Assembly: GCF_031599675.1 (NCBI RefSeq)
Contig: NZ_CP134223.1
Location: 3,410,001 to 3,474,000, forward strand
Origin: Paenibacillus pedocola
Lineage (GTDB): Bacteria; Bacillota; Bacilli; Paenibacillales; Paenibacillaceae
Direction of reading: 5' to 3'
Length of the DNA: 64,000 bases
Shown: piece after piece, positions 41,865 to 50,566 of the stretch
How the letters are laid out: every line of letters starts with the position of its first letter
Position numbering within the stretch: position 1 is the stretch's first letter
The notes under the pieces: generated by a model
Databases searched by the model: none
What the model was told of the DNA's origin: nothing
What the model saw: only the letters and a program-made list of their open reading frames with translations
Program-made: the position numbers and the translations under genes

Positions 41865-44800
41865 TTAATTGTTGATCGTCAGATTAAACCCGGACTGAAT
41901 GTAATTCAGGCCCGGATAAGCAATATTGCTGGTGATGAGATTATTGAAGGCAGCTGATCCGTTTCCGGTGTAGGTGTAGATGGCGGCACCTTTATGGGGC
42001 CCGGAGAATCGTGATGTGGTGATACCGTCAAGTCCTGTTCCGTTAATATTAATGTTATTAAATACAATATTCTCAAAACCGCCTCCGTATCCGAACTGAA
42101 TTGCATCACGCTGGGTAGTGATGATATCAATATTGGTGAAGGTAACATTTTTAATTGCATCATTGGAAGCTTCCAGGTCTATCGCACCACGTTCACCGCC
42201 GTACAGGTCCTTACTGGTGCCGCTGCCTATAATCGTCGTATCTGAGAACACAACCCCGGTATTATTCTGGAAATGATAGCCCGGGAAGACCGTGTTCATC
42301 CGGATGCCGGAACCGCCTACCGTATCAATAATATAGTTATGGTCTGCCTTGTGGCCGCTTCCGCCAAAGAAAGCTATGGCTGCTGCACGCCAGTTATTTT
42401 CAATCGTGTTATACGAAAATGTGTTGTTTACTCCTGCCGGTGCACCGTTAGTGTTGCTGGTCCACACCGCTAGCCCGTCATCTCCATTGTTACGGATGCT
42501 GCTGTTGCGCACAACCGAGTTGCTGGTACCCTGGGAGAAGTTGATGCCGTCGGCCAGATTATTACGGATACGGCTGTTCTCAACAACCAGCCCGCTGGCA
42601 TGAATCGCCGGGGTATGCGCATAGTCCCCGACCCACATTCCGCATTCAAAATGCTCCACCCAGACATCATGAATAACCGAATTGGTCCCGAAATTGTCCA
42701 TGAAGCCTTTATAAATTGCATTCTGTCCGTAACGGGAACGTAAGTTCGAGTTCATGTAAACGTTGCTGAAATCCAGCTTGCCGGTAACCCGCAGCGAGAT
42801 GCCTCCACCCGCCGCATTAGGATTTGTAAATTGAATATTGGTGTGCCAAAACCCGGCCCCGGTAATTGTGATGTTATTGATTTTATTGCTGACCGAGCCG
42901 ATTTCCCACATGCTGCTTAAGTTGAAGGTGCCCTCCGGGATATAAAGACTTTTACCGGCTGCAACCGCTGCAGTAACAGCTGCTTTGAAGGCAGCCAGAT
43001 CATCCTGTCCATCGTTCGCTACAGCACCGTGGTCGGTCACGGATACTGAATTTGCCGGACGGACAATTACCGCAGGAACCGGTTCGATCTCCAGGAAATC
43101 CACCCCATATTCGTTGCTGTCCCCGTTGTTCTTCTGAATGCGGATGGTATCTCCGGCCTTGAGTGCAGTATCCAGCTTGAAGTGTACTTCATCAAAGCGG
43201 AACAGCGGACGTCCGGCACTTGGAGCATCACCCGGCATATCGCCCGAGAAATACTGCCAGCTGTAGTACGAAGTCAAAGATACAGTTTTGACCTTACTGC
43301 CGTTAACATAGACATCCAGCGAACCATTCAGGCCCATACCATCGGCCGAATCTGGCATCGAGAATCGCATGGTAACCCCTGCCCCTCCCTGACCGGATCT
43401 AACGATCCATTCAGCATAAGCGCCGTTTGACGGGAGCGCGATATACTTCTGCCCGGAAGCTTCCGAAGCGGTCAGTGACTGGTCGAAGGTAGGGGCTGTT
43501 TTGAGTGTTGCAGCTCCGCCTCTTACGGCATCGTCGGTATCATACCGGCTGTAAGGGACACTTGCTCCACGCAAAGCGTAAACCACCAGGTTGGTGGTGT
43601 TCACATTATTGGTCTGTTTCGAGGCTAGCTCGTTGGAATCTGCAGAGACGGTCGTAGTCAACGTGTAGTTCCCATTAACCGCCGTCCATGTTCCTGGGAT
43701 GGCAACATTAACCGATGCATTCGCTGCAATTGTACCGTTATAAGTACCGTTAAATGTCTGCAGGGCTGATCCCGCAGAATTTTTAAGAACTACAGTAATA
43801 GCATGTGCGCCGCCGGCAGAGGAAACGGTACCCTGATTTTTGAGGTTTACCGAAAAGCCTACACTGTTGTTGGCCACTGGGGTCCCGGGGCTCCAGGATG
43901 TTGTTCCCACCAGATCGGAGCTTGATACCGGACTCACCAATAGCGCAGAGGCATGGTTGTAGCTGTTGTTGGCATCGTTCTGCTCAATAACCGAATTGTT
44001 CTCATCCACCTTGGCACTGAGCGTATAGCTGGCTGCGGCTTTAGTTCCGGCATTCAGCGATACCGTTGCAGAAGCCCCAGCAGCAAGGGTACCTACGGAA
44101 GCAGAGCCTGCGAGTTCACTGTTCAAGTAGAAATTAACGATGGTCGCTGGAGATGCTGCGCTGCCGTTATTTTTGACAACTGCATTCAGCATAATTGCAC
44201 TGGATTCATCCGGAGCTGACGGTGTCCAGGACATCCCGGTAATCGTCAAGTCAGGATTGGGTGCCGGGGTACCATAAACCTGAAATTCGGCGATTTGGCC
44301 GGCCGGAGCCCCGCTGTTCGAGGTAATGTTCAGCTGCAGGCGTTTCACTGTTGCCGTTACCGGAATAGTAACTGTGTTGCCAGCGGCCGGATTAAAGGTA
44401 TATACCTGTGCGGATACCAGATTACTAAAGGTTGTGGTCGTCTGGTTATGGCCCAGCACTTGAATGGTTTGGGTACGCATTCCCCATTCGGTTGCCGGAT
44501 TCAGCTTCAGGACAATGGACGAGATATTCTGATTGGCCCCAAAATCAAGCAGCAACGTACTTGGGTTTCCGCTGCCCTCCCAATAAGTGGCGGTGTTGTT
44601 GTCATTCGCATTCGTGGGGACGTAGGTCTGAGTATACGAGGAAGCTGTGATAGTTGCACCGATAGCGATGTTGCCGCCTGGTGAAGCTGTTGCCGCAGGT
44701 GTCGGGGTCGGCGTGACGGTTGCAGTCGGGGTCGGGGATGGAGCCGTCGTTGGAGTTGGAGTTACTGTTGGTGTTGAAGTTGCTGTTGGAGTTGCTGTTG

Positions 44801-45338
44801 GCGCTGGTGTCGGTGTCGCTGCGGCAGTACCATAGATCTCAATTTCAGAGAACTGCGCCGCCGGCCAGCCTGTATTGGCTGTCACGTTCAGCCGGACATA
44901 CCGGGTGCTTGCTGCGCTGAAATTAATGGTGACGGTGTTGCCACCAACCGAAGGGTTAAACACATAGGCTGCGCTTCCGACAATATTGGTAAAAGACGAG
45001 CCGTCTGTACTGCCTTGAACTGCCAGTGTTTGTGTCCGCGATTCCCAGGAGGCCGGCAGCTTTAATACGATCTGGTCGATGCTTGTATTCGCTCCCAGAT
45101 CAATCTGTATCCACTGGGGAAACGCGCTGTTCGTACTCTCCCAGTAGGTGCCTTGATTACCGTCTTTTACATTATTCGGTTCATACGTCTGTGATTGGCC
45201 GCTTGCAGTGATCGTTTTGCCCAGTGTCAGATTCGGTCCGCCGGCTGCAAACACGTTTCCGAAGGTTCCGGCAGCGAGATACAAGCTTGAGATCAGCATA
45301 GCCGCTATTAGAGACCATACGACATACTTGTTGCGCAT
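41865..45338 (-). CDS. Secreted alpha-1,3-glucanase-like GH87 protein with discoidin and CARDB modules
   Basis: About 1157 residues; ATG 45338 follows GAGGAGG. Signal peptide, then two F5/8-type C (discoidin) modules (starts 'LTLGKTITASGQSQTYEPNN', 'IAIGATITASSYTQTYVPTN') joined by a Thr-Pro linker, then two CARDB-like Ig modules ('DLTITGMSWTPSAPDES', 'DLVGTTSWSPGTPV'), a GH87-associated beta-sandwich ('VPYSRYDTDDAVRGG') and a parallel beta-helix. In the helix 'NNLADGINFSQG' and 'NNGDDGLAVW' carry the Asp residues known as catalytic in bacterial mycodextranases. It should degrade alpha-1,3-glucan (mutan, fungal wall). Confidence 0.88.
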   Translation of the reverse strand: MRNKYVVWSLIAAMLISSLYLAAGTFGNVFAAGGPNLTLGKTITASGQSQTYEPNNVKDGNQGTYWESTNSAFPQWIQIDLGANTSIDQIVLKLPASWESRTQTLAVQGSTDGSSFTNIVGSAAYVFNPSVGGNTVTINFSAASTRYVRLNVTANTGWPAAQFSEIEIYGTAAATPTPAPTATPTATSTPTVTPTPTTAPSPTPTATVTPTPTPAATASPGGNIAIGATITASSYTQTYVPTNANDNNTATYWEGSGNPSTLLLDFGANQNISSIVLKLNPATEWGMRTQTIQVLGHNQTTTTFSNLVSAQVYTFNPAAGNTVTIPVTATVKRLQLNITSNSGAPAGQIAEFQVYGTPAPNPDLTITGMSWTPSAPDESSAIMLNAVVKNNGSAASPATIVNFYLNSELAGSASVGTLAAGASATVSLNAGTKAAASYTLSAKVDENNSVIEQNDANNSYNHASALLVSPVSSSDLVGTTSWSPGTPVANNSVGFSVNLKNQGTVSSAGGAHAITVVLKNSAGSALQTFNGTYNGTIAANASVNVAIPGTWTAVNGNYTLTTTVSADSNELASKQTNNVNTTNLVVYALRGASVPYSRYDTDDAVRGGAATLKTAPTFDQSLTASEASGQKYIALPSNGAYAEWIVRSGQGGAGVTMRFSMPDSADGMGLNGSLDVYVNGSKVKTVSLTSYYSWQYFSGDMPGDAPSAGRPLFRFDEVHFKLDTALKAGDTIRIQKNNGDSNEYGVDFLEIEPVPAVIVRPANSVSVTDHGAVANDGQDDLAAFKAAVTAAVAAGKSLYIPEGTFNLSSMWEIGSVSNKINNITITGAGFWHTNIQFTNPNAAGGGISLRVTGKLDFSNVYMNSNLRSRYGQNAIYKGFMDNFGTNSVIHDVWVEHFECGMWVGDYAHTPAIHASGLVVENSRIRNNLADGINFSQGTSNSVVRNSSIRNNGDDGLAVWTSNTNGAPAGVNNTFSYNTIENNWRAAAIAFFGGSGHKADHNYIIDTVGGSGIRMNTVFPGYHFQNNTGVVFSDTTIIGSGTSKDLYGGERGAIDLEASNDAIKNVTFTNIDIITTQRDAIQFGYGGGFENIVFNNININGTGLDGITTSRFSGPHKGAAIYTYTGNGSAAFNNLITSNIAYPGLNYIQSGFNLTINN

Positions 45339-45656
45339 TATAATCCTCCTCAGCAATGTGTGGATAGTAATGGGGTTGAAGTAACTACCGGTCCTCCTTT
45401 CCATGAAATACACACTCATTATAGTGACTGATCAGTCCCGGCTATAAGAGGCATTTCTACGAAAAAGATAGGTATTCCCATGTTCTTTGCAATAAAATCC
45501 CAACATCGTCTTTATGCAGAAGGATTACTGAGCAATCTACTGTCTCTTTCCCCGATATTTATCTAAATTTTAATTTATCTCTTTAGATTAGCCTTATAAT
45601 TTACGATATAAATAACGTAGATTTTAAACATCCAGAGATGAGAGAGAGTTGTTGTC
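45339..45656. other. Divergent intergenic region
   Basis: No gene. It has a perfect 12-bp palindrome GACTGATCAGTC at 45426-45437, about 90 bp before the GH87 start, possibly an operator, and AT-rich promoter DNA for the chemoreceptor. Confidence 0.4.
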
Positions 45657-47378
45657 GTGATGAGCTTATTGGCGAATCGGAAAGTATCAGTGAAAATTAT
45701 GGGGTTAGTCGGGTTGTCGATTTTTTTTATGATGCTGATCGGATTTTCAGGACTTCACTACCTTAATAAAATCAATGGTAACGCGAAGCAGATGTACCAG
45801 CACTATATGGTTCCCAATGAGCTGCTAAATCAGATTATTATCAACAACGCTCAGATTAACGCTCTACAGCTGGAACTGATGATACCCACTAACCAGACTG
45901 TCTCCAGGCAAAAGGACATCAATGACTCCATTAGTTCAATCATCACCGGCAGTATTGCTGCCCAGAAGCAGATTGAAAGCATCGGCATGACGGGCGATGT
46001 GAAGCAGCAATACGATACCTTCAAAGGCATGATTGCCAAGAGCAACGAAGCCCGCGATCAGATGTTGGGCAAGCTTGAAGCTAAACAGATGGCGGAGGCT
46101 TACACTGTGTTTGCTAAGCAGTTGTCACCTATCCGCACTGAAATTATGAATATCCTAATCTCCATTAAGAATTTGAATCAGGCTTCTGCTGCCGAGCTTA
46201 ATCATAGCAATAAAAATGATGCCTCAGCGAGTCAACTCAATTTGTTCATACTGTTGGCTGCATCTGTAGCCGTATGCGGAACTATCAGTTTGCTGCTCTC
46301 CCGCATGATTACCCGCCCTTTGAACAGACTGAAATCGCTGATGCAGGATGCCCAGAGCGGGAATCTTTCCGTAAAAGGCAGCTATAAATCCAAGGATGAG
46401 ATTGGTGTGTTGACTATCGGCTTCAATGATATGATTGCCGGGCTGCGGGCAATTATATCGAAGATCGGCGAACATTCCCAGATGCTCTCTGCAAGCTCTG
46501 AGGAGCTGCTCGCCAGCTCCATGCAGACCAGTGCGGCCAGCAGCCATATCGCAGAAGAAATTCAAGCGGTAGCAGATGGATCGGCTATGCAGCTCAGCGG
46601 TTCACAGGAATGCAGCCGGGCTATGGATGAGGTTGCCACCGGAATTCAACGGGTTGCCGAATCCGCATCTGATGTGTCCAGCATTGCCAGCTATACCACT
46701 GAACAGGCAGTGCTGGGCAGCGGGAAAATCACCACGGTCAGCGGCCAGCTGGACATCATCCTTGGCACCTCTCAGGCATCTGCGGCCGTGATCAAAAAAT
46801 TGGATAATCATTCTCAGGAGATCGGTACAATCGTGGGCTTGATCAGCGGAATTGCCCAGCAGACCAATCTTCTGGCGCTTAATGCTTCCATTGAAGCGGC
46901 ACGTGCCGGAGAGCATGGCCGTGGGTTTGCTGTTGTGGCTACAGAGGTGCGTAAGCTTGCAGAACAGTCCAATCACTCCTCTGGTCAGATTGCCTCTATT
47001 TTGACGGAAATTCAGACGCTGGTGCTGGAAGCCGCCCAAATGATGGACAAGGAAAGCACCGAAATCCAGGTAGGTCTTACGGGCATGCACGAAGCAAAGC
47101 AGACGTTTGAGCAGATTGTCGGCTACATTCAGGAATTAAACCAGCAGCTCGAGGAAGTCTCAGCCGCGTCCCAGCAAATCTCAGCAAGCTCTGAAGAGGT
47201 TAGCGCCTCCCTTCAGGTCACTAGTGAAATCGCAGGCTCTTCCTTAAATAAAACGCAAAATGTCGCAGCCGCTTCCGAGCAGCAGCTGGCGACGATGTTA
47301 GAAGTAGAAGATGCTGTGAAGTCACTTTCGGGGATGGCCGAAGAATTGCAGGAGTTGTCCTCAAAATTTAGAATTTAA
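45657..47378 (+). CDS. Methyl-accepting chemotaxis protein
   Basis: 573 residues. Two membrane helices (about 12-33 and 193-213) flank a four-helix-bundle sensor of the 4HB_MCP type. HAMP at about 213-265; the signalling hairpin tip reads '[44 protein letters not shown]', the CheA/CheW contact region, complete. Start could be GTG 45657 or ATG 45660. The ligand is unknown. Confidence 0.93.
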   Translation: MMSLLANRKVSVKIMGLVGLSIFFMMLIGFSGLHYLNKINGNAKQMYQHYMVPNELLNQIIINNAQINALQLELMIPTNQTVSRQKDINDSISSIITGSIAAQKQIESIGMTGDVKQQYDTFKGMIAKSNEARDQMLGKLEAKQMAEAYTVFAKQLSPIRTEIMNILISIKNLNQASAAELNHSNKNDASASQLNLFILLAASVAVCGTISLLLSRMITRPLNRLKSLMQDAQSGNLSVKGSYKSKDEIGVLTIGFNDMIAGLRAIISKIGEHSQMLSASSEELLASSMQTSAASSHIAEEIQAVADGSAMQLSGSQECSRAMDEVATGIQRVAESASDVSSIASYTTEQAVLGSGKITTVSGQLDIILGTSQASAAVIKKLDNHSQEIGTIVGLISGIAQQTNLLALNASIEAARAGEHGRGFAVVATEVRKLAEQSNHSSGQIASILTEIQTLVLEAAQMMDKESTEIQVGLTGMHEAKQTFEQIVGYIQELNQQLEEVSAASQQISASSEEVSASLQVTSEIAGSSLNKTQNVAAASEQQLATMLEVEDAVKSLSGMAEELQELSSKFRI

Positions 47379-47392
47379 TATGCACATCTTAA

Positions 47393-47422
47393 CGAAAGAG
47401 CCGCCATATCTGCGGCTCTTTT
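47393..47422 (+). terminator. Stem-loop terminator
   Basis: AAAGAGCCGC pairs with GCGGCTCTTT, followed by T5. Confidence 0.9.
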
Positions 47423-47578
47423 TGGGCTGCCTGTATATAATCCTTCTGGAGACTGGGAATACTAACCAGCACTTCACGGGTTGACTGTATCTATATTAAG
47501 GTTTAAATTTAAATTGTTAATATGTATTAACTATTAAAACTTTTAAAGTATTTTTCATAATTTCCGAGGTGATAACTA

Positions 47579-48034
47579 CTGGATAAACACGATCAGCTCT
47601 CTGATTTAATCAGCCGGCACATGATGACACTGGTGGCAAGCTACGCTAAGCTGCTGGATAACAACCTGACGGCACCGCAGTATTTCATTCTGCAGACGCT
47701 GGCGAAGCAAGATCTGCAGACCAGCTCCTATTTTGCCGGAGTACTGGATGTCACCCTATCAGCTATTACTAACTTAAGCAGCAAGCTAGTTCAGAAAGGT
47801 TATATTGAGCGGGTCGTTTCTGAAACTGACAGGCGCCAAGTGATGCTGAAGATTACCGAACAAGGCCGTGAAGTCGAACAAAACATGCTGGAGCGCTACC
47901 GTCAGCTGACAGCAGGGTTATGGGATGAATTTAATGAAACGGAACTGGATCTGATGATCGGCTCCTACCAAAAGATGATTGAGCATTTGGAACAGACAAT
48001 GTATGGAACCAAATTACAACTTCAGGGGGAATAA
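47579..48034 (+). CDS. MarR-family regulator with likely CTG start
   Basis: 151 residues if started at CTG 47579; GAGGTGAT is 5 nt upstream, and an in-frame stop lies at 47573. The first ATG (47621) has no site and would remove the first helix ('DKHDQLSDLISRHM') used for MarR dimers. Winged helix: 'FAGVLDVTLSAITNLSSKLVQKGYIERVVSETDRRQVMLKIT'. It lies 4 nt before an SDR gene, which it probably regulates. Confidence 0.85.
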   Translation: MDKHDQLSDLISRHMMTLVASYAKLLDNNLTAPQYFILQTLAKQDLQTSSYFAGVLDVTLSAITNLSSKLVQKGYIERVVSETDRRQVMLKITEQGREVEQNMLERYRQLTAGLWDEFNETELDLMIGSYQKMIEHLEQTMYGTKLQLQGE

Positions 48035-48038
48035 TGTC

Positions 48039-48791
48039 ATGGGAAGATTAGATCATAAGGTAGCTATTATCACGGGAGCCGCGGGCGGTATGGGTAAAGC
48101 AGACGCCCTGTTATTCGCCAAGGAAGGTGCTAAGGTTGTCGTTACAGACCTCCAGGAAGAAAAGCTACAAGAAGTTGTGTCGGAGATTAGGGATAACGGC
48201 GGCGAAGCCATCGGGCTGAAGCAAAACGTCACTTCTGAAGAGGACTGGGTCAATGTCGTGGAGGAAACGCTTCGCGCTTTCGGCCAGATCAATATTCTTG
48301 TTAACAATGCCGGTGTCTCCGACCCTATAACATTCATGGAACAAACCGTAGAGCGCTGGGAGCGGACGATGAGTATTAATGTTACCAGCATTTTTATCGG
48401 TCAAAAAGCGGTTATTCCGCACATGATCGCAGCCGGAGGCGGCTCCATTATCAACATTTCTTCGATCGCCGGACTGACCGGCGGCAGCGGTGCAGGACCT
48501 TATACAGCCAGCAAAGGTGCAGTCCGTATGCTGACCAAAGCTACAGCGGTCGACTATGCAAAACATAACATCCGCGTGAACTCGATCCATCCCGGTTATA
48601 TCGAAACGCCAATGACAGAGGATCTGCTGAAGGATGAGAAGATGAAGCAGTGGTTCTATTCACAGACTCCATTGATGCGGCTGGGCACTGCAGATGATAT
48701 CGCAAAAGGTGTTCTGTTCCTCGCTTCAGATGATTCCTCTTACATTACAGGTGTCGAACTGCCGATTGATGGCGGTTATTACGCTAAATAA
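48039..48791 (+). CDS. Short-chain dehydrogenase/reductase
   Basis: About 250 residues; ATG 48039 has GGGGGA 8 nt upstream. NAD(P)-binding 'ITGAAGGMGKADA', 'NNAGVSDP', catalytic Ser in 'INISSIAGLTG' and 'YTASKGAVRMLTKA' (Tyr-x3-Lys). Classical SDR, often named glucose 1-dehydrogenase or 3-oxoacyl reductase; the true substrate is unknown. Confidence 0.92.
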   Translation: MGRLDHKVAIITGAAGGMGKADALLFAKEGAKVVVTDLQEEKLQEVVSEIRDNGGEAIGLKQNVTSEEDWVNVVEETLRAFGQINILVNNAGVSDPITFMEQTVERWERTMSINVTSIFIGQKAVIPHMIAAGGGSIINISSIAGLTGGSGAGPYTASKGAVRMLTKATAVDYAKHNIRVNSIHPGYIETPMTEDLLKDEKMKQWFYSQTPLMRLGTADDIAKGVLFLASDDSSYITGVELPIDGGYYAK

Positions 48792-48814
48792 GCTGGAGTT
48801 ATTTCTCCATAACG

Positions 48815-48862
48815 AAAGCGGCAGGTCCAGACGATAAGATTCGTCCAGCCTGCCGCTTTTTT
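48815..48862. terminator. Stem-loop terminator between convergent genes
   Basis: AGCGGCAGG pairs with CCTGCCGCT, with an inner stem, followed by nine T. Confidence 0.9.
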
Positions 48863-48876
48863 TTTGTTAAATCCCG

Positions 48877-49221
48877 CTATACCGCCAGATGCACGGATCC
48901 GTCCTCGTAGATGTCCACTCTTTGCGCGCAGAGCAGCATCCCAAGCCCGTTCGCTGTCCCTTTTTCACGGATATCCCTTTGCCGGCGTTCCCAGATCTCC
49001 CGGTCATGAATAATGTCGTACTGGTAATAGTTTTCTGTGCCGGCTGTTTCCATCACCTCCACAAAAATGAAGTTATCCTGGAACAATGTGCGGAACCAGT
49101 CCGCTGCCTCCGGATGGGAACTAAACCTAGGGAGATCCTGCTCAAAGCGCTCCGGCAAATAACGCTGCTTCAACCTGCCGATCCTGATGTAATACTCTTC
49201 CAGATTATCAGAAGTAATCAT
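48877..49221 (-). CDS. Hypothetical protein
   Basis: 114 residues, all-soluble, aromatic-rich ('YYQYDIIHDREIWERRQRDI'). No family was recognised. Standalone, between the SDR and CsoR genes. Confidence 0.65.
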   Translation of the reverse strand: MITSDNLEEYYIRIGRLKQRYLPERFEQDLPRFSSHPEAADWFRTLFQDNFIFVEVMETAGTENYYQYDIIHDREIWERRQRDIREKGTANGLGMLLCAQRVDIYEDGSVHLAV

Positions 49222-49355
49222 AGGTTATCCCCCTTGTGATGAAATTTGCATAAAAATATCATATTTAAGGCAGAGCGCCTATGACATTGTGCATTCCACC
49301 GGATGAATAATGGCAAAATAAAAGACCGGGAGATCCGCTCTCCCAGCCTTGCCTG

Positions 49356-49694
49356 TTAACGGATATAGTTATCGAGGGCCTTGTTGAGATCCTCCAGCAC
49401 CTTGTCCTGATTGCCGTGATGGACGGCTTTGACCACACAGTTCTCCAGGTGATCCTTCAGCAGCAGCTTCGCCGCTTTGTCCAGCGCCTTCTGGATGGCA
49501 GCAATCTGCAGCAATACCTCTGAGCAGTCACGGTCTTCAGCGGTCATTACTTTAACAGCACGGACATGCCCTTCAATCCGGGCCAGCCGGTTAACAATCT
49601 GCTTACGGTATTTATGCTCGAAATCCTCGTCATGAAAATCCTCATTTGTATCCTGATCCATAATTACCCCCAGCTTCATTCTGTCTTCTCTCAC
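49356..49694 (-). CDS. CsoR-family metal-sensing repressor
   Basis: 112 residues with a variable N-terminal extension. The three metal ligands of CsoR are all present: Cys in 'EDRDCSEVLLQI', then His and Cys in 'KDHLENCVVKAV' (H-x3-C), so unlike the 32070 protein it can bind Cu(I) or a similar ion. An operator overlaps its own -10 (49697-49717). Confidence 0.9.
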   Translation of the reverse strand: MREDRMKLGVIMDQDTNEDFHDEDFEHKYRKQIVNRLARIEGHVRAVKVMTAEDRDCSEVLLQIAAIQKALDKAAKLLLKDHLENCVVKAVHHGNQDKVLEDLNKALDNYIR

Positions 49695-49696
49695 AA

Positions 49697-49717
49697 ATAC
49701 CAGCTAGAGGTATTATA
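49697..49717 (-). promoter_or_regulatory. CsoR operator with -10 box
   Basis: ATACCAGCTAGAGGTAT (49697-49713) has ATACC/GGTAT arms with a 7-nt spacer, and TATAAT on the minus strand (49717-49712) overlaps it. Autorepression is likely. Confidence 0.75.
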
Positions 49718-49876
49718 ACAAGAATAGGTATAGTGTGTTAGCTAGTTTGAATATTTGTATTTAAGATTACGTTTTTATCTATGGTTGGTTATACTTGTAA
49801 ATTAGACATGAGGATTTATAGTTGTAGTAGATGGATGTTATAGTCTCGAATTCACTTATCTTAAGGCGGGGGATAC

Positions 49877-50494
49877 ATGGAGAAGCAAAAGTTAATACGT
49901 ATCTTTGATAAGCAAGCAAACCAATATGAGAAAAAAAGAGAAGATACCACTCAGAAGCGTTGGCGTAAGCATCTTGTAAGTCATGCTAGGGGCGAGGTGC
50001 TTGAACTTGCTGTAGGGGCAGGTGCAAATTTCCCGTTCTATCCCCCCGGGATTAAGGTTACCGCAACTGATTTCAGTGAGGCAATGCTGGAGAAAGCAAA
50101 ACAGGCGGCAACACATTATCATATTGACAGTGATTTCATCTGTTCGGATATTGAAGAAATGAGCTTTCCGGATCAGTCGTTCGATACTATTGTTTCAACC
50201 TTATCCTTTTGCAGTTACAATCATCCATTGATGGTATTGGATAAAATCAGCCGCTGGTGTAAACCGGATGGGCAAATTCTTTTCCTGGAGCATGGGGTCA
50301 GCTATAATCCTGCATTATCCATTGTTCAAAAAGTATTTAATCCGCTTTTATACCGTGTTTATGGATGTCACCATACAAGAAATATTGTCGGACTAATTCA
50401 AGAGTCAGGTCTCGTCATTCATAAGATGGAAAGCTACTGGAAGGGCATGGTCCATCTTATTTGGGCGAAGCCCAAGCAGAAGTTTATTGATTAA
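49877..50494 (+). CDS. Class I SAM-dependent methyltransferase
   Basis: 205 residues. Motif I 'VLELAVGAGANFPFY', 'TATDFSEAMLEKAK', 'FPDQSFDTIVSTLSFCSY'. It is related in layout to the 12256 enzyme (UbiE-like, 'RWCKPDGQILFLEHG'). The substrate is unknown. Starts right after a GCGGGGGA-type site. Confidence 0.85.
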   Translation: MEKQKLIRIFDKQANQYEKKREDTTQKRWRKHLVSHARGEVLELAVGAGANFPFYPPGIKVTATDFSEAMLEKAKQAATHYHIDSDFICSDIEEMSFPDQSFDTIVSTLSFCSYNHPLMVLDKISRWCKPDGQILFLEHGVSYNPALSIVQKVFNPLLYRVYGCHHTRNIVGLIQESGLVIHKMESYWKGMVHLIWAKPKQKFID

Positions 50495-50520
50495 AGTAAC
50501 GGAGAGCTTTAGTTATTAGA

Positions 50521-50558
50521 CCCATAACCCCCGCAGAATACCTGACGGGGGTTATGGG
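50521..50558. terminator. Stem-loop terminator between convergent genes
   Basis: CCCATAACCCCC pairs with GGGGGTTATGGG. Confidence 0.85.
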
Positions 50559-50566
50559 TTGTTATA

